From the NCBI RefSeq assembly GCF_000504285.1, contig NZ_KI632511.1, forward strand, positions 3,283,372 to 3,347,371: 64,000 nucleotides of DNA, written 5' to 3'. Position 1 is the stretch's first letter, and each line of letters opens with the position of its first letter. Source of the stretch: Actinospica robiniae DSM 44927 (GTDB lineage: Bacteria > Actinomycetota > Actinomycetes > Streptomycetales > Catenulisporaceae). Positions 9,458 to 18,858 of the stretch are shown here, one piece after another. A program made the position numbers and the translations under genes. The notes below the pieces were generated by a model, which did no database searches, had not been told where the DNA came from, and was given only the letters and a program-made list of their open reading frames with translations.

Positions 9458-9715
9458 GGCGAATTGATGATCAGCTGAGTGCTCCTGGAGTGTGGTGGCG
9501 TGTCGGGTCGGGGCGGTCGTCTCGGTGTGGGCGGCCGCTTCGCGCCGCCCGGTTCTTCTGTCCACCCGCCCACCCGTTGCGTTGGCGGGGTGGGCTGCGG
9601 TTTCAAGCTTTCGCCTCCGGCGGGGGCCTTCCCTCGGAGAGAGATGCCGGGGTTGCGTGGGTGCTGTTGTTGGCGGGGCGGGCTGGGGTTCGGGGTGGTC
9701 GGGTGCCGGGGGCGT

Positions 9716-9866
9716 GCTCTCTCCTCGGCCGGTCCCCGGAGGCAATCAGGAACCTGCCGGGAGCTCAAGCGGCGGTGACCTGGGGCGATGCTCGATTCTG
9801 CATGGCGCCGCTTGACCTCCCGGCAGAACCCTGATCGGGCTTCGCCTGCCCGACCGAGGAGAGAGC
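9716..9866. repeat. 151-bp long hairpin, copy 1 of 4
   Basis: The outer arms are GCTCTCTCCTCGG and CCGAGGAGAGAGC; the inner arms are close to TGCCGGGAGGTCAAGCGGCG and its complement, with one substitution here (GGAGCTC). The four copies in the window (also 13622-13772, 43702-43852, 44610-44760) are all exactly 151 bp, while the loop between the inner arms varies. A length fixed against a drifting loop suggests that the folded structure matters. Confidence 0.85.
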
Positions 9867-9873
9867 CCAACCC

Positions 9874-11317
9874 CCAATGCCGTTCGTTTCAGTTGGTCTG
9901 TTTTTCGTATCGTTCGGTGTGGTGGCTCGTTGGAGGGGGTGTGAAGCATCCTTGGGCTGGTAGGACGGATCGGGTCAATCTAGGCGTGTTGACGCGGTGG
10001 GTTGCTCCGGGGTTGGTGCGGCAGGCGGTGCAGGCTCGTGCGCGGCCGGATCTGGTTCCCAATGCTTTGCCGTTGGAGTTCATGGTCTATTACGCGCTGG
10101 CGCTGGCGTTGTTTGCGCAGGACTCGTACGAGGACGTGATGGACAACCTGGTGGGCGCGATCGAGGAGTTGGCCGGGGACGTGCCGGCGAAGTCCTCGAT
10201 CCACGCGGCGCGCAAGCGCCTGGGCGCGGGAGTGATGGAAGAGCTCTTTCACCTGGTGGCCGGGCAGGTCGCGGGCGAGCGGACGGCCGGGGCGCGGTGG
10301 CGTGGGCGGCTGGTGTGCGCGATCGACGGGTTCGTGCTCGATGTGCCCGAAAGCGCGGGGAACCGGGGGTTTTTCGGCGGTCCGTCTACCCGGGTGGGTG
10401 GGCGGATCGAGTCGGGCGGCTATCCGCAGGCGCGGGTGGTGACGCTGGTAGAGACCGGGACGCGTGCGGTGCGCGAGGCGGCGATCGGCCCGTACGCGAC
10501 CGGGGAACGCGATCTGATCAAGGGCGTGGTCGCCGCGACCGGCCCCGAGATGATCGTGATCATGGACCGGGGGTTTCCCGGCCGGGAGCTGATCAGACGG
10601 TTCAACGAGCAGGGCACCGCGGTGCTCATGCGCGGATCCACCCGGATCGCCCGCGCCGACGTCCGCGTGCTCGCCGACGGCAGCTACCTGGCCGCGCTGT
10701 GGGAGCAGAGCGTGCGCGGACGCGGCCAGCCGGTATGGGTCCGGGTGATCGAGTACACCGTGCGCGGCGGGGAACGCGTCAGGCTGCTGACGAACCTGCT
10801 CGATCCGGGCGAAGCCCCGGCCGCCGAACTGGCCGCGCTCTACGCCGAGCGCTGGGAATCAGAGGGCAGCAACCGCTCGCTCAAGACCTACCAGCAAGGC
10901 CACGCGTTCGTGCTGCGCTCCGGCAGCCCCGAACTGGTGCTCCAGGAGATCTGGGCGCACCTGACCGTCAACCACGCGCTGACCCGTCTCAACGGCCTGC
11001 TGGCCGACGAGCGCGGGCGCGACCCGGACGAGATCTCCTTCACCAAGGTCTTGAAAGAGGTGCGCCGCTCGGTCATCCGCCAAGCGGCACACACCCTGGC
11101 CCGAGCAGTCACTAAAACCCTTGATATAGCAGACGACCTGCGCCGCTACGCACACAGACCCGTACCCGGACGCACCGCCGAACGCACCGTCAAACGCTCA
11201 TCCCACCGCTATGACGGCCGACCCAGAACCGCCACCGGCCGCCCCGTCACCACCCTCAGACAGCCCCCAACACCCACACTCCTCCCACTATTGAGCACAT
11301 GAAACGAACGGCATTGG
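9874..11317 (+). mobile_element. IS4-family insertion sequence
   Basis: A 1444-bp element with 18-bp perfect terminal inverted repeats, CCAATGCCGTTCGTTTCA at 9874-9891 and its complement at 11300-11317. It encodes one DDE transposase. The flanks CCCAACCC (9866-9873) and CCCACCCC (11318-11325) match at 7 of 8 positions and may be a drifted target duplication. Comparison with R2, where the sequence runs GAGAGCCCACCCCCTGAGG without a break, confirms that it inserted into the left half of R1. Confidence 0.9.
9941..11302 (+). CDS. IS4-family transposase
   Basis: The DDE catalytic triad is visible as AIDGFVLDVPES, VIMDRGFPG and AERWESEGSNRSLK, with the YREK-like box in the last motif. Residues 1-90 match the IS4 N-terminal domain (GVLTRWVAPGLVRQAV, YYALALALFAQDSYEDVM). 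I start at GTG 9941 behind GGAGGGGG; an upstream extension runs through the terminal repeat. Length 453 residues is normal, no lesion is seen, and both ends are intact, so it may be active. Confidence 0.9.
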   Translation: MKHPWAGRTDRVNLGVLTRWVAPGLVRQAVQARARPDLVPNALPLEFMVYYALALALFAQDSYEDVMDNLVGAIEELAGDVPAKSSIHAARKRLGAGVMEELFHLVAGQVAGERTAGARWRGRLVCAIDGFVLDVPESAGNRGFFGGPSTRVGGRIESGGYPQARVVTLVETGTRAVREAAIGPYATGERDLIKGVVAATGPEMIVIMDRGFPGRELIRRFNEQGTAVLMRGSTRIARADVRVLADGSYLAALWEQSVRGRGQPVWVRVIEYTVRGGERVRLLTNLLDPGEAPAAELAALYAERWESEGSNRSLKTYQQGHAFVLRSGSPELVLQEIWAHLTVNHALTRLNGLLADERGRDPDEISFTKVLKEVRRSVIRQAAHTLARAVTKTLDIADDLRRYAHRPVPGRTAERTVKRSSHRYDGRPRTATGRPVTTLRQPPTPTLLPLLST

Positions 11318-11645
11318 CCCACCCCCTGGGGCCCGGTGTGAGCTGCGCTCGGGCCGGGTTCTGTCCGGTGGCCTGGTCGCGCTCGGTGCGGAAGGATTCT
11401 GCATCGCCCTGGTGTGATTGTCCCGGTGGTCATGCGAGGCGCGGGATCGCGTGGCTCGGTCGTGGTCTGAGGGGAATTCCTGCATCTCGTACGTGCTGGA
11501 CAGTGACGATTCCGTGCGGCATGCGGCCCGGGATCTTCCGATCCGGCGTCGTACGCGAGCAAGCGGGCGCGTCCCTCGGTCACCTCCACCACCCTTCCCG
11601 CCACAAGTCCCAAGTCCCGACAACCTATGTACGCTTCCATGCTAG
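11318..11645. other. R1 internal segment between the two insertions
   Basis: No gene is supported in these 328 bases. They correspond to the segment of R2 that follows its first 151-bp hairpin (43853 onward): GTGCGAGCTGC, CGGTCGCGCTCGGTGCGGAA and TTCCATGCTAG recur in the same order, the R2 version being longer because a roughly 80-bp unit is repeated there. The segment ends in CTAG, where the IS1380 element is inserted. Confidence 0.6.
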
Positions 11646-11689
11646 CCTCGGCGCTTCAGTAGTGGCGTCCGGATCGTGGTCCTGATATA

Positions 11690-11761
11690 CGAAAGTGCTC
11701 TCTGAGCTGGAATGATGTGGCTTCTCTAGGGTCACATGTTCTGCAGCAGGGAGCACTTTCG
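11690..11761. promoter_or_regulatory. Hairpin just upstream of the IS1380 transposase start
   Basis: CGAAAGTGCTCTCTG at 11690-11704 pairs with CAGGGAGCACTTTCG at 11747-11761 (14 of 15 positions). The right arm ends two bases before the GTG start and covers its ribosome-binding region. If transcribed from outside the element it would hide the start, a known way for IS elements to avoid read-through expression. Structure seen; function inferred. Confidence 0.6.
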
Positions 11762-11763
11762 AG

Positions 11764-13176
11764 GTGAAGAGTACAACGTCGCGCCCTCGTCTTGTCGTCT
11801 CGTCCGACGGGCGCGGTGTAGTGGGGCATGCCGGGTCCCGGCTGTTGGCGGACCTGGCCGAGGCCACGGGACTGGAGTCCGCGTTCATCGACGCGCTCGC
11901 CGGGCTGCGGCAGCGGGCCGGCGGCCATGCGCCGGGACGCGTCGCGGTCGATCTCGCGGTGATGCTCGCGGACGGCGGTGAGGCGATCAGCGACCTCGCG
12001 GTGCTGCGGGACCAGGCGGAACTGTTCGGCCCCGTGGCATCGGATCCGACGGCGTGGCGGGTGTTGAACTCGATCGACGCCGCCGCGATCGCCCGGCTGC
12101 GCGGTGCGCGGGCGGTGGCGCGCGAACTCGCCTGGGTGCAGCGCGCCGAGACGCGCGGCGCGCTGCCGCAGGCCGAAGCCGCCGGCCGGGTGATACCCGG
12201 TCTGGTGCTCGATATCGACGCCTCGATCGGCATCTGCTACTCCGAGAAGGAGAACGCGACACCGACCTGGAAGAAGACGTTCGGCTACCACCCACTGCTG
12301 TGCTTTCTGGACAACACGGGTGAGGCCCTTTCAGGCGTCCTGCGCCCGGGTAGGGCCGGATCGAACACGGCGGCCGATCACATCGAGGTCCTCGACGCCG
12401 CGCTCGCGCAGATCCCGGACGAGCATCGGCACGGGGCCCCGATCCTGGTGCGCACGGATACCGCCGGGTGCACGCACGCCTTCCTCGCGCACATCAGGTC
12501 CCTGCGTGACCGGGGCGTGGACGTGCGCTTCTCGGTCGGCGCGCCGATCGACGAGCAGGTCCGGCAGGCGATCACGAAACTGCCCGCCACAGCGTGGTAC
12601 CCGGCGATCGAGGCCGACGGGCAGGTACGCGACGGCGCCGAGGTCGCCGAGATCACCGGGCTGCTCTACGGCTACGGTACGAACCTGCCCGCAGACACCC
12701 GGTTCATCGTGCGGCGCGAACGCCCGCACCCCGGCGCCCAACTGAGCCTGTTCGACACCATCGAGGGATACCGCCACCAGGTCATCGCCACCGACAGCCG
12801 GCTCAGCGACGGGCCGTTGACCTGGATCGAGGCACGTCACCGGGCACACGCTCGGGTCGAAGACCGCATCCGGACAGGCAAAGACTCCGGCTTCGGGCGC
12901 TTCCCATCCCGCGAATACGCCATCAACCAGGCCTGGCTCGAACTCGCCCTGACCGGAATCGACCTGACCTGCTGGATGAGGATGCTGCTGCTCGACGGCG
13001 CTCTCGCCCGTGCCGAGCCGAAGAAGATCCGCTACCGGCTGCTGCACGTCGCAGCGCGCATCACCAGATCGGCCCGGCGCACACGCCTGCGTATCGCCGA
13101 GCACTGGCCCTGGGCGAAACAGCTGACAGAAGCCTTCGACCGCCTCGCCGCCCTGCCCAGGCCCTGCACCTGCTGA
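11764..13176 (+). CDS. IS1380-family transposase
   Basis: A 470-residue DDE transposase. Family landmarks are the N-terminal GSRLLADLAEATGL, VDLAVMLADGGEAISDLAVLRDQ, the first Asp in LVLDIDASIGICYSEKE, TFGYHPLLCFLDNTGEALSG, the second acidic site ILVRTDTAGCTHAFL, and a C-terminal basic region of DDE_Tnp_1-like type. The GTG at 11764 is the natural start. No frameshift or stop is seen, so it may be functional. Confidence 0.9.
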   Translation: MKSTTSRPRLVVSSDGRGVVGHAGSRLLADLAEATGLESAFIDALAGLRQRAGGHAPGRVAVDLAVMLADGGEAISDLAVLRDQAELFGPVASDPTAWRVLNSIDAAAIARLRGARAVARELAWVQRAETRGALPQAEAAGRVIPGLVLDIDASIGICYSEKENATPTWKKTFGYHPLLCFLDNTGEALSGVLRPGRAGSNTAADHIEVLDAALAQIPDEHRHGAPILVRTDTAGCTHAFLAHIRSLRDRGVDVRFSVGAPIDEQVRQAITKLPATAWYPAIEADGQVRDGAEVAEITGLLYGYGTNLPADTRFIVRRERPHPGAQLSLFDTIEGYRHQVIATDSRLSDGPLTWIEARHRAHARVEDRIRTGKDSGFGRFPSREYAINQAWLELALTGIDLTCWMRMLLLDGALARAEPKKIRYRLLHVAARITRSARRTRLRIAEHWPWAKQLTEAFDRLAALPRPCTC

Positions 13177-13621
13177 CCAACCACACAGCCTCGTCCGCCG
13201 CGACCCGAAGGAACCAGGAAGAGCCCGACCATCGCGTCGGCACTTCGCCATGCCCTCGAACCCGGCACACCAACCAGCCGACTCAGACCACGAACTCACA
13301 CGCTTGGTGAAAGACGGAGGCTAGACGCCGCCACCGACAAAAGCCGTACATCTGGCTTTTACTGGATAAGGAATATTCCGGATATTTCTGGGGAACTCGG
13401 GCGTGCTCCCCGGCGTTGAAGGACTAGAGAAGAAAACAGCGGCTCAGACGGCGATGCCAGATCTCACATCAGGCGGGGCCGGACCACCGGCCCCTCCGCG
13501 CGGATCGATGATCGAGATGGTCGGATCATGGTGATGCAGGATTCTTCCGGATCGAGCGCGGCCCGGCCACAGGGAGGGACCCGGGCCCGAGCGCCGCTCA
13601 AACCACTCCCCCAGGGGGTGG

Positions 13622-13772
13622 GCTCTCTCCTCGGTCGGGCAGGCGAAGCCCGATCAGGGTTCTGCCGGGAGGTCAAGCGGCGCCATGCATGATTCACCAT
13701 CAGCGCAGGCCGCCGCCGCTTGACCTCCCGGCAGGTTCCTGATTGCCTCCGGGGACCGACTGAGGAGAGAGC
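13622..13772. repeat. 151-bp long hairpin, copy 2 of 4 (right arm of R1)
   Basis: Outer arms GCTCTCTCCTCGG and CTGAGGAGAGAGC (one mismatch); inner arms TGCCGGGAGGTCAAGCGGCG and a perfect complement. It is in inverted orientation relative to copy 1. The loop (ATGCATGATTCACC and onward) is unlike that of copy 1 although the total length is identical. Confidence 0.85.
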
Positions 13773-14097
13773 ACACCCCCGCAACCTCACCACCCCGAAC
13801 AACAGCCCGCCCCGTCACGCCAGCGCCCCACAAACCCCGGCATCTCTCTCCGAGGGAAGGGCCTGCCAGCGGCGCCTTTCGATCTTGAAACCCCAGCCCG
13901 CCCCGCCAACGCAACGGGTGGGTGGGTGGTCAGACGAACCGGGCGACGCGAAGCGGCCGCCCCCACCACGACGACCACCCCGACCCGGCAAGGCACCACG
14001 CCCCAGGAACACTCAGCCGATCATCAATGCGCAGTAAAGCAAAATCCGAGGTCCACTCCGCCGGACGCACTGTCGGGCGGAGATCACTGGACGCTCG

Positions 14098-15660
14098 CTA
14101 TGCGGAGTAGCTGTAGGTGGGTGTCGTGTCCTGGTAGCCCTGGCCGGTGGGCGTGTAGTCGAAGCTGAAACTCACGCTCTGACCCGCCGACAACGAAACC
14201 GGCTGCTGCCACTGCCCCGCCGACGCATTCCACGACATCGCATAGTTCAACTGACTCTGCCCACTGACCGTGTAATGCACATACACCGACGACACCGTGA
14301 ACCCGGACGGCTTGAAGTAGATCTCACCGCCACTCACCCCCTCCGAGAAACCCGAACCCGAAGAACCACCCGTCGCCGAAGCCGAAGCCGAAGGAGTCGG
14401 CGCCGAACTGGTCGGCGGGGGCGGAGACGCCGGGCCGCTGGCGCCTCCGGTCGGGCAGGTGCCGGTGGTGCCGTTGACGAAGATGCACTGCTTGATCGTC
14501 GTTAGGAAGTCACTCAGGATCGTCGGATTGTCCTGGACCGCCGAGTCGCCCCAGTAGCCGTTCGAGCAGCCGGTGCCGCCGGCGGCGTCGCCGTTGCCGC
14601 ACATCCACTGGGTCTGCTGATCCCAGTCGGTGTTGATGTAGGACACCACGCGGATCACGTCGCTGTTGTTCTCGATCCACTGGAAGTACGGCGCGTACCA
14701 CTGATTCCAGATGCTCTGAGCCGTGGTGCTCTGCGGGTTCTAGTTCATGATGCAGCTCTGGGTGAGGTTCGCGTTGCTGTACCCCTGCGGCGCGGACTCG
14801 GCGATCATGGCCGGCTTGTCATGCACACGGGCGAAAGTCAGCACCGTGTTCTGCAGGCTCACCGGGTCGACGCTGTAGCTGCTGCAGCCCCACTGCTCCC
14901 CTTCGGAGCCGGAGTTGTAGAAGTCCGAGAGCGCGACGTAGTCGACGTACTGGTCGCCGGGGTACCACTCGTTGAGGTGGTTCGGGTCGGTGACGATGTA
15001 GTCGTACTGCGGGTCGGAGGTGTCGGTGTCGATCGGCCACGCGGCGCTCTGCCAGACCGTGGCGACGTTCGTGGCGCCGAGCGCGTCTATCTGCTCCTTG
15101 ATGTACTGGAACGCCGAGATGTAGTAGCCCGAGTTGTAGCAGTTCCAGGGACCGTCGAACTCGTACCCGATGCGCAGGTACGTGGGTCGGTTCCAGGCCT
15201 TGAGCTGGTTGATCATCTTGGTCAGGTCACTGCGATACTGGCTGGTCATGGCCGCGGTGATGTCGGAGCCCGGGCCGCCGAGCAGGGCGCGCAGCGGCTG
15301 GTTGGTGCAGCCGGAGCCGGAATCGGACAGGTCGAGGCCGGCCGAGAGCGCGGCGTTCGGGTACTGGCTGAGGGTCTGCTGGAAGTTCACGTTCCCCGCG
15401 CCCCAGTTCGCGGTGGAGAACATGCCGGCGAGCGCGGACGGGTTCCCGCCTTCGATCAGGTTGGTGTACAGGGTGATCCCGCCGGGGCCGGGCGCGGCGA
15501 GCGAGGGGTTGTCGAGCACAGAGCTCTGATACGCGGACAGGGTGTCGCTGTCCTGGCCCACGACCATCAGGATCTTGCCGTTCGCCGGCAGGTCGCGGGC
15601 GGTGAGGGTGGCGCCGTCGAAGGCCGTCGCCGCCGCGGCGTGCGCCGGATGACCAGCCAA
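14098..15660 (-). pseudogene. Secreted GH26-like glycoside hydrolase with C-terminal CBM, broken
   Basis: The frame runs from 15660 to 14098 but is cut by a TAG at 14742-14740, after SCIMN. The protein continues in frame after it (NPQSTTAQSIWNQWYAPYFQW), so a single substitution, for example CAG to TAG, explains it. The catalytic part has YLRIGYEFDGPWN and PAMIAESAPQG, placing acid/base and nucleophile Glu as in clan GH-A, most like GH26 (mannanase/xylanase type). A Ser/Pro/Thr linker leads to a beta-rich C-terminal domain of CBM56-like appearance. The N-terminus (TTG, AGHPAHAAAAT) is only the tail of a signal peptide: the rest is lost at a junction with the sugar permease at 15672. Confidence 0.75.
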
Positions 15661-15671
15661 CGGGAGGGCTT

Positions 15672-16565
15672 GTGAGCTCCTCGGCCACCGCGGCGGCCCG
15701 ACGCCGCACCCGCACCGCGTCCCCGGCCCGCCTGGAACGGCACGGGCGGCGAGACCGGCCGAACTGGGCCGGCGCTCTGGCGGCGGCGATCTGGCTGGTG
15801 GTGGTCGGCGTGCCGCTCTACTACCTGCTCGCCAACAGCTTCTCCAGCCGCTCGAGCTACCTGAGCAGCGGTCCGCTCGCGCCGCCGGCGCACCCCGACT
15901 TCGGCAGCTACGCGAACGTGCTCGACTCCGGATTCCTCGGCTACCTGGCCAACACCGCCGCCGTCACGGTCGGCACGGTCGCGATCGTGCTCGCGCTGGC
16001 CGCTCCCGCCGCCTACGCGATGGTCCGTGGCCGCAGCCGGGGCATGCGCATCGCCTTCACGGTGATGCTGATGGGCCTGGCCGTGCCCGCGCAGGCGACC
16101 ATCATCCCGCTGTACTTCCTGATGACGCGGGTGCACATGTACGACTCCCTGCTCGCGATCATTCTGCCCACAGCGGCTTTCTCGCCGCCTATGTCAGTGC
16201 TCGTACTGAGCAGCACCATGCGCGACATCCCGGAGTCGCTCTACGAGGCGATGAGCCTGGACGGCGCCACCCCGCGCCGCGTCCTGCGCACGCTGGTGCT
16301 CCCGCTGACCCGGCCGGGCCTGCTGACCGTCGGGATCTACACGGCGCTCGGCGCGTGGAACGGATTCCTCTTCCCCCTGGTGCTCACCCAGTCCGACTCG
16401 ACCCGGGTGCTCACCCTGGGCCTGTGGAACTTCCAGGGCAACCACGGCACGGACGTGCCCTCCACCATGGCCGCCGTGGTGCTCTCCATGCTCCCGCTGC
16501 TCGTGCTCTACCTCCTCGGCCGGCGCCACCTGCTGGCCGGGCTGACCGCCGGATTCGGACGCTGA
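15672..16565 (+). CDS. Carbohydrate ABC transporter permease (MalG type), orphan
   Basis: A 297-residue inner-membrane permease with six helices and the EAA loop, ESLYEAMSLDGATPRRVLRTLVLPLTRPGL. MalG-like subunits function with a MalF-like partner and a binding protein usually encoded just upstream, but here the sequence upstream is the truncated GH26-like gene on the other strand, only 11 bases away. The GTG has a good GGGAGG site, so the start is intact. A GH43 gene follows after 34 bases, suggesting import of xylo-oligosaccharides. Without partners in this window the transporter is probably incomplete. Confidence 0.85.
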   Translation: MSSSATAAARRRTRTASPARLERHGRRDRPNWAGALAAAIWLVVVGVPLYYLLANSFSSRSSYLSSGPLAPPAHPDFGSYANVLDSGFLGYLANTAAVTVGTVAIVLALAAPAAYAMVRGRSRGMRIAFTVMLMGLAVPAQATIIPLYFLMTRVHMYDSLLAIILPTAAFSPPMSVLVLSSTMRDIPESLYEAMSLDGATPRRVLRTLVLPLTRPGLLTVGIYTALGAWNGFLFPLVLTQSDSTRVLTLGLWNFQGNHGTDVPSTMAAVVLSMLPLLVLYLLGRRHLLAGLTAGFGR

Positions 16566-16599
16566 TCCACCCACCCCCGCGCAAGGAGACCTCGCGGCG

Positions 16600-18233
16600 A
16601 TGCCCGCCGTGACCAACCCCGTCCTGCCCGGCTTCCACCCGGACCCCTCGATCCTGCGGGTCGGGGCGGACTACTACCTCGCCACCTCCACCTTCGAGTG
16701 GTACCCGGGAGTGAGCCTGCACCACTCGCGCGATCTCGCGCACTGGCGGCCGCTCGGCGGGGCGCTGACCGAGACCCGGCTGCTCGACCTCGCCGGCGCG
16801 CCGGACTCCGGCGGGGTGTGGGCGCCCTGCCTCAGCCATGCGCACGGACGCTTCCACCTGGTGTTCACCAACGTCGCCAGCCACGGCCACGGCTGGTGGG
16901 ACACCCCGAACTTCGTCACCACGGCCGAATCCGCCGAGGGGCCGTGGACGGACCCGGTCGCCGTGCACGCGCGCGGCTTCGATCCCTCGCTCTTCCACGA
17001 CGAAGAAGGGTCCTGCTATCTGCTTTCGATGACGGCGGACTGGCATCCGGGCCGCCGGCCCTTCGCCGGCATCCAGATCCAGCCGTACGACTGCGCCGCG
17101 GGCAAGCTGACCGGCGATCCGGAGACCATCTTCACCGGAACTCCCGCGGGCATCACCGAGGGCCCGCACCTCTACCGCGTCGACAGCTGGTACTACCTGA
17201 TGGTGGCGGAGGGCGGCACCGGATACGAGCATCAGGTGACGGTCGCCCGATCACGTGACATATACGGACCCTACGAAGCCGATCCGGCCGGGCCGATGCT
17301 GACCGCGCACGGCCATCCGAATCTGGTGCTACAGAAGGCGGGCCACGGCAGTCTGGTGCGCACACAGACCGTCGAGTGGTTCCTCGCCCACCTCACCGCG
17401 CGCCCCTACACGCCGCTCGGCAAGTGCGTGCTCGGCCGGGAGACGGCGGTGCAGCGGGTGGAGTGGTCGGCGGACGGCTGGCCGCGCGTCGTCGGTGGGG
17501 TGCCGCACGAGCAGGTCGAAGGCCCGGCGTTGCCCGAGCGCCCGTTTCCGCAACCGCCCGCCCACGACGACTTCGACGCGCCCGTGCTCGGTGCGCAATG
17601 GAGTACCCTGCGACGTCCGGCGGCGGTCGAGTGGCTGCGCCTGGACGCGCGCCCCTCGCACCTGCGCATCACCGGCGGCCAGTCCCCGCACGGCCCGCGC
17701 ACCCCGAGCCTGGTGGCGCGGCGGGTGACGGACAGCCGCTGTTCGCTCGCCGTCTCGCTCGATTGCGAGCCTCGCTCGTTCCACCACCTGGCGGTATCAC
17801 CGCGTACTACAACACCCGAGATTGGCACTACCTCTACGTGACCGTCACTCCCGAGGGACGACGGGAACTGCAGCTGATGACGGAAGACAACGGCTTGCGA
17901 ACGGCGCACCCCGCCGCGACGGTCGAGGTGCCCGCCGGGCCGCTCGGGCTGCGCGTCGACCTGTCCGGCCCGACCCTGCGCTTCAGCTACGACGCCGGCG
18001 AGGGCTGGCGCGGCGTCCCGGTGGAGCTCGACGCCACCATCCTCTCGGACGAGCATGTCGCCCACACCGGCGTCGTCGCCGGGCGCGACCATCCCGGCTT
18101 CACCGGCGCTTTCGTCGGCATGTGGGTCATGGACATGGCGGCCGACGGCTTCCACGCCGACTTCGACCACGCGCGGTACGAGGCGATGCCGGCTTTCAGC
18201 GGGAGCCCGTCACCTGATGACGCGTCCGCGTAG
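16600..18233 (+). pseudogene. GH43 beta-xylosidase/arabinofuranosidase, frameshifted
   Basis: The first frame (16600-17841) holds the GH43 five-bladed propeller: NPVLPGFHPDPSI with the base Asp, GFDPSLFHD with the pKa-setting Asp, and ITEGPHLY with the acid Glu. The C-terminal concanavalin-like domain starts near residue 310, but the frame shifts at about 17792: after RSFHHLA the family sequence resumes as GITAYYNTRDWHYLYV one frame away and runs to 18233. Inserting one G in the GCGGT context restores a protein of about 544 residues, the usual size. AAGGAG precedes the ATG. Probably non-functional or missing its C-terminal module; a sequencing error cannot be excluded. Confidence 0.82.
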
Positions 18234-18858
18234 GACGACCCGGCTGGGCCGGTGCAGGACGGTCGGGTCCTTCGCGGGGTCGGCATCGAAAGCGACGAGG
18301 TCGGCGGGCGAGCCGTCGGCGAGCCCGGAGAGGCCGAGCCAGCTTCTCGCCGTCCATGAGGCGGCACCGAGTGCCGCCTCAACCGGCAGGCCCGAGTCGA
18401 TCAGCCAGCCGACCTCGTCGGCGACCTTGCCGAACTCGAACATGTCCGTGCCGGCGAGGACCGTGACCCCAGCCTCGTGCGCGGCTCGGACCAGGGGCGC
18501 CATCCCCAGGCAGCCGCTCAGCAGCCAGTCCCTGCGCAAGCTCGGATCCTTCGTTCGCAGGTTGTCGATCTGGGTGACGAGGACGCTCAACGTCGGGACC
18601 AGCGCAGTACCCTGCGCTGCCATCTGGTCGAGGAGCGCCGGGTCGAGGTGCATGCCGTGCTCGAGGCTGTCGGCGCCGGCCAAGACCGCGTTGCGCGATC
18701 CTTCCGCGGTCTGGCAGTGCACGGCGACCTTGCCGCCGATCGCGTGCACGGCCTCGGTCACGGAACGCAGCAGGTGCAGCGGCACGGCCGGGTCGTCGGG
18801 CATCCAGTCGCCGATCACCTTGCACCAGCCGGATGACGCGCCCGCCGGAACAGCGTGA
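18210..18858 (-). pseudogene. Amidohydrolase (imidazolonepropionase-like), 5' truncated
   Basis: Only the C-terminal half, about 210 residues, remains: GKVAVHCQTAEGSRNAVLAGADSLEHG supplies late metal ligands of the TIM-barrel amidohydrolases, followed by VLAGTDMFEFG and the composite sandwich end DGSPADLVAFDADP. The N-terminal HxH and carboxylated-Lys regions are missing; homology begins near HAVPAGA, beside the xylanase terminator. The first in-frame start codon, GTG at 18818, lies inside the domain. It overlaps the end of the convergent GH43 gene by 24 bases. Confidence 0.7.

Larger units (their letters stand above)
11646..13320 (+). mobile_element. IS1380-family insertion sequence
   Basis: A 1675-bp element flanked by a CTAG duplication (11642-11645 and 13321-13324). 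R2 carries a single copy of the site in CCATGCTAGACACC, so both boundaries are set by comparison. The termini begin CCTCGGCG and, on the other strand, CCTCCGTC, with further scattered matches. It contains one transposase gene and roughly 120-145 bp of non-coding sequence at each end. Size and 4-bp duplication agree with the IS1380 family. Confidence 0.85.
9464..14027. mobile_element. Repeat element R1, interrupted by two insertion sequences
   Basis: Both ends carry the same inverted sequence, TTGATGATCnnCTGAGTG at 9464-9481 and its complement at 14010-14027. Arms of roughly 400 bp at the two sides are inverted copies of each other, and each holds a 151-bp near-palindrome. Removing the IS4 (9874-11317) and IS1380 (11646-13320) insertions leaves about 1.44 kb that parallels the uninterrupted copy R2 at 43449-45004. 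Internal reading frames look like repeat-encoded artefacts, rich in Pro/Arg in every frame, so the element appears non-autonomous and non-coding. Mode of movement unknown. Confidence 0.7.

Noticed and set aside
9368-9870. Overlapping Pro/Arg-rich reading frames in R1 arms, with recurring PPTQRVGG, also seen in the other three arms
   Set aside because: They follow from the DNA repeat in several frames, vary in length and start between copies, and show no codon bias of a real gene.
9866-11325. Exact target duplication for the IS4 element
   Set aside because: The flanks CCCAACCC and CCCACCCC differ at one base, so only an imperfect or drifted duplication can be claimed.
14740-14742. Amber codon read as pyrrolysine or programmed read-through
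   Set aside because: No context or Pyl genes; neighbouring lesions in the region make plain decay more likely.
17785-17800. GH43 frameshift as programmed frameshifting
   Set aside because: No slippery heptamer or downstream stem of the usual kind; simple base loss in GCGG(G)T suffices.
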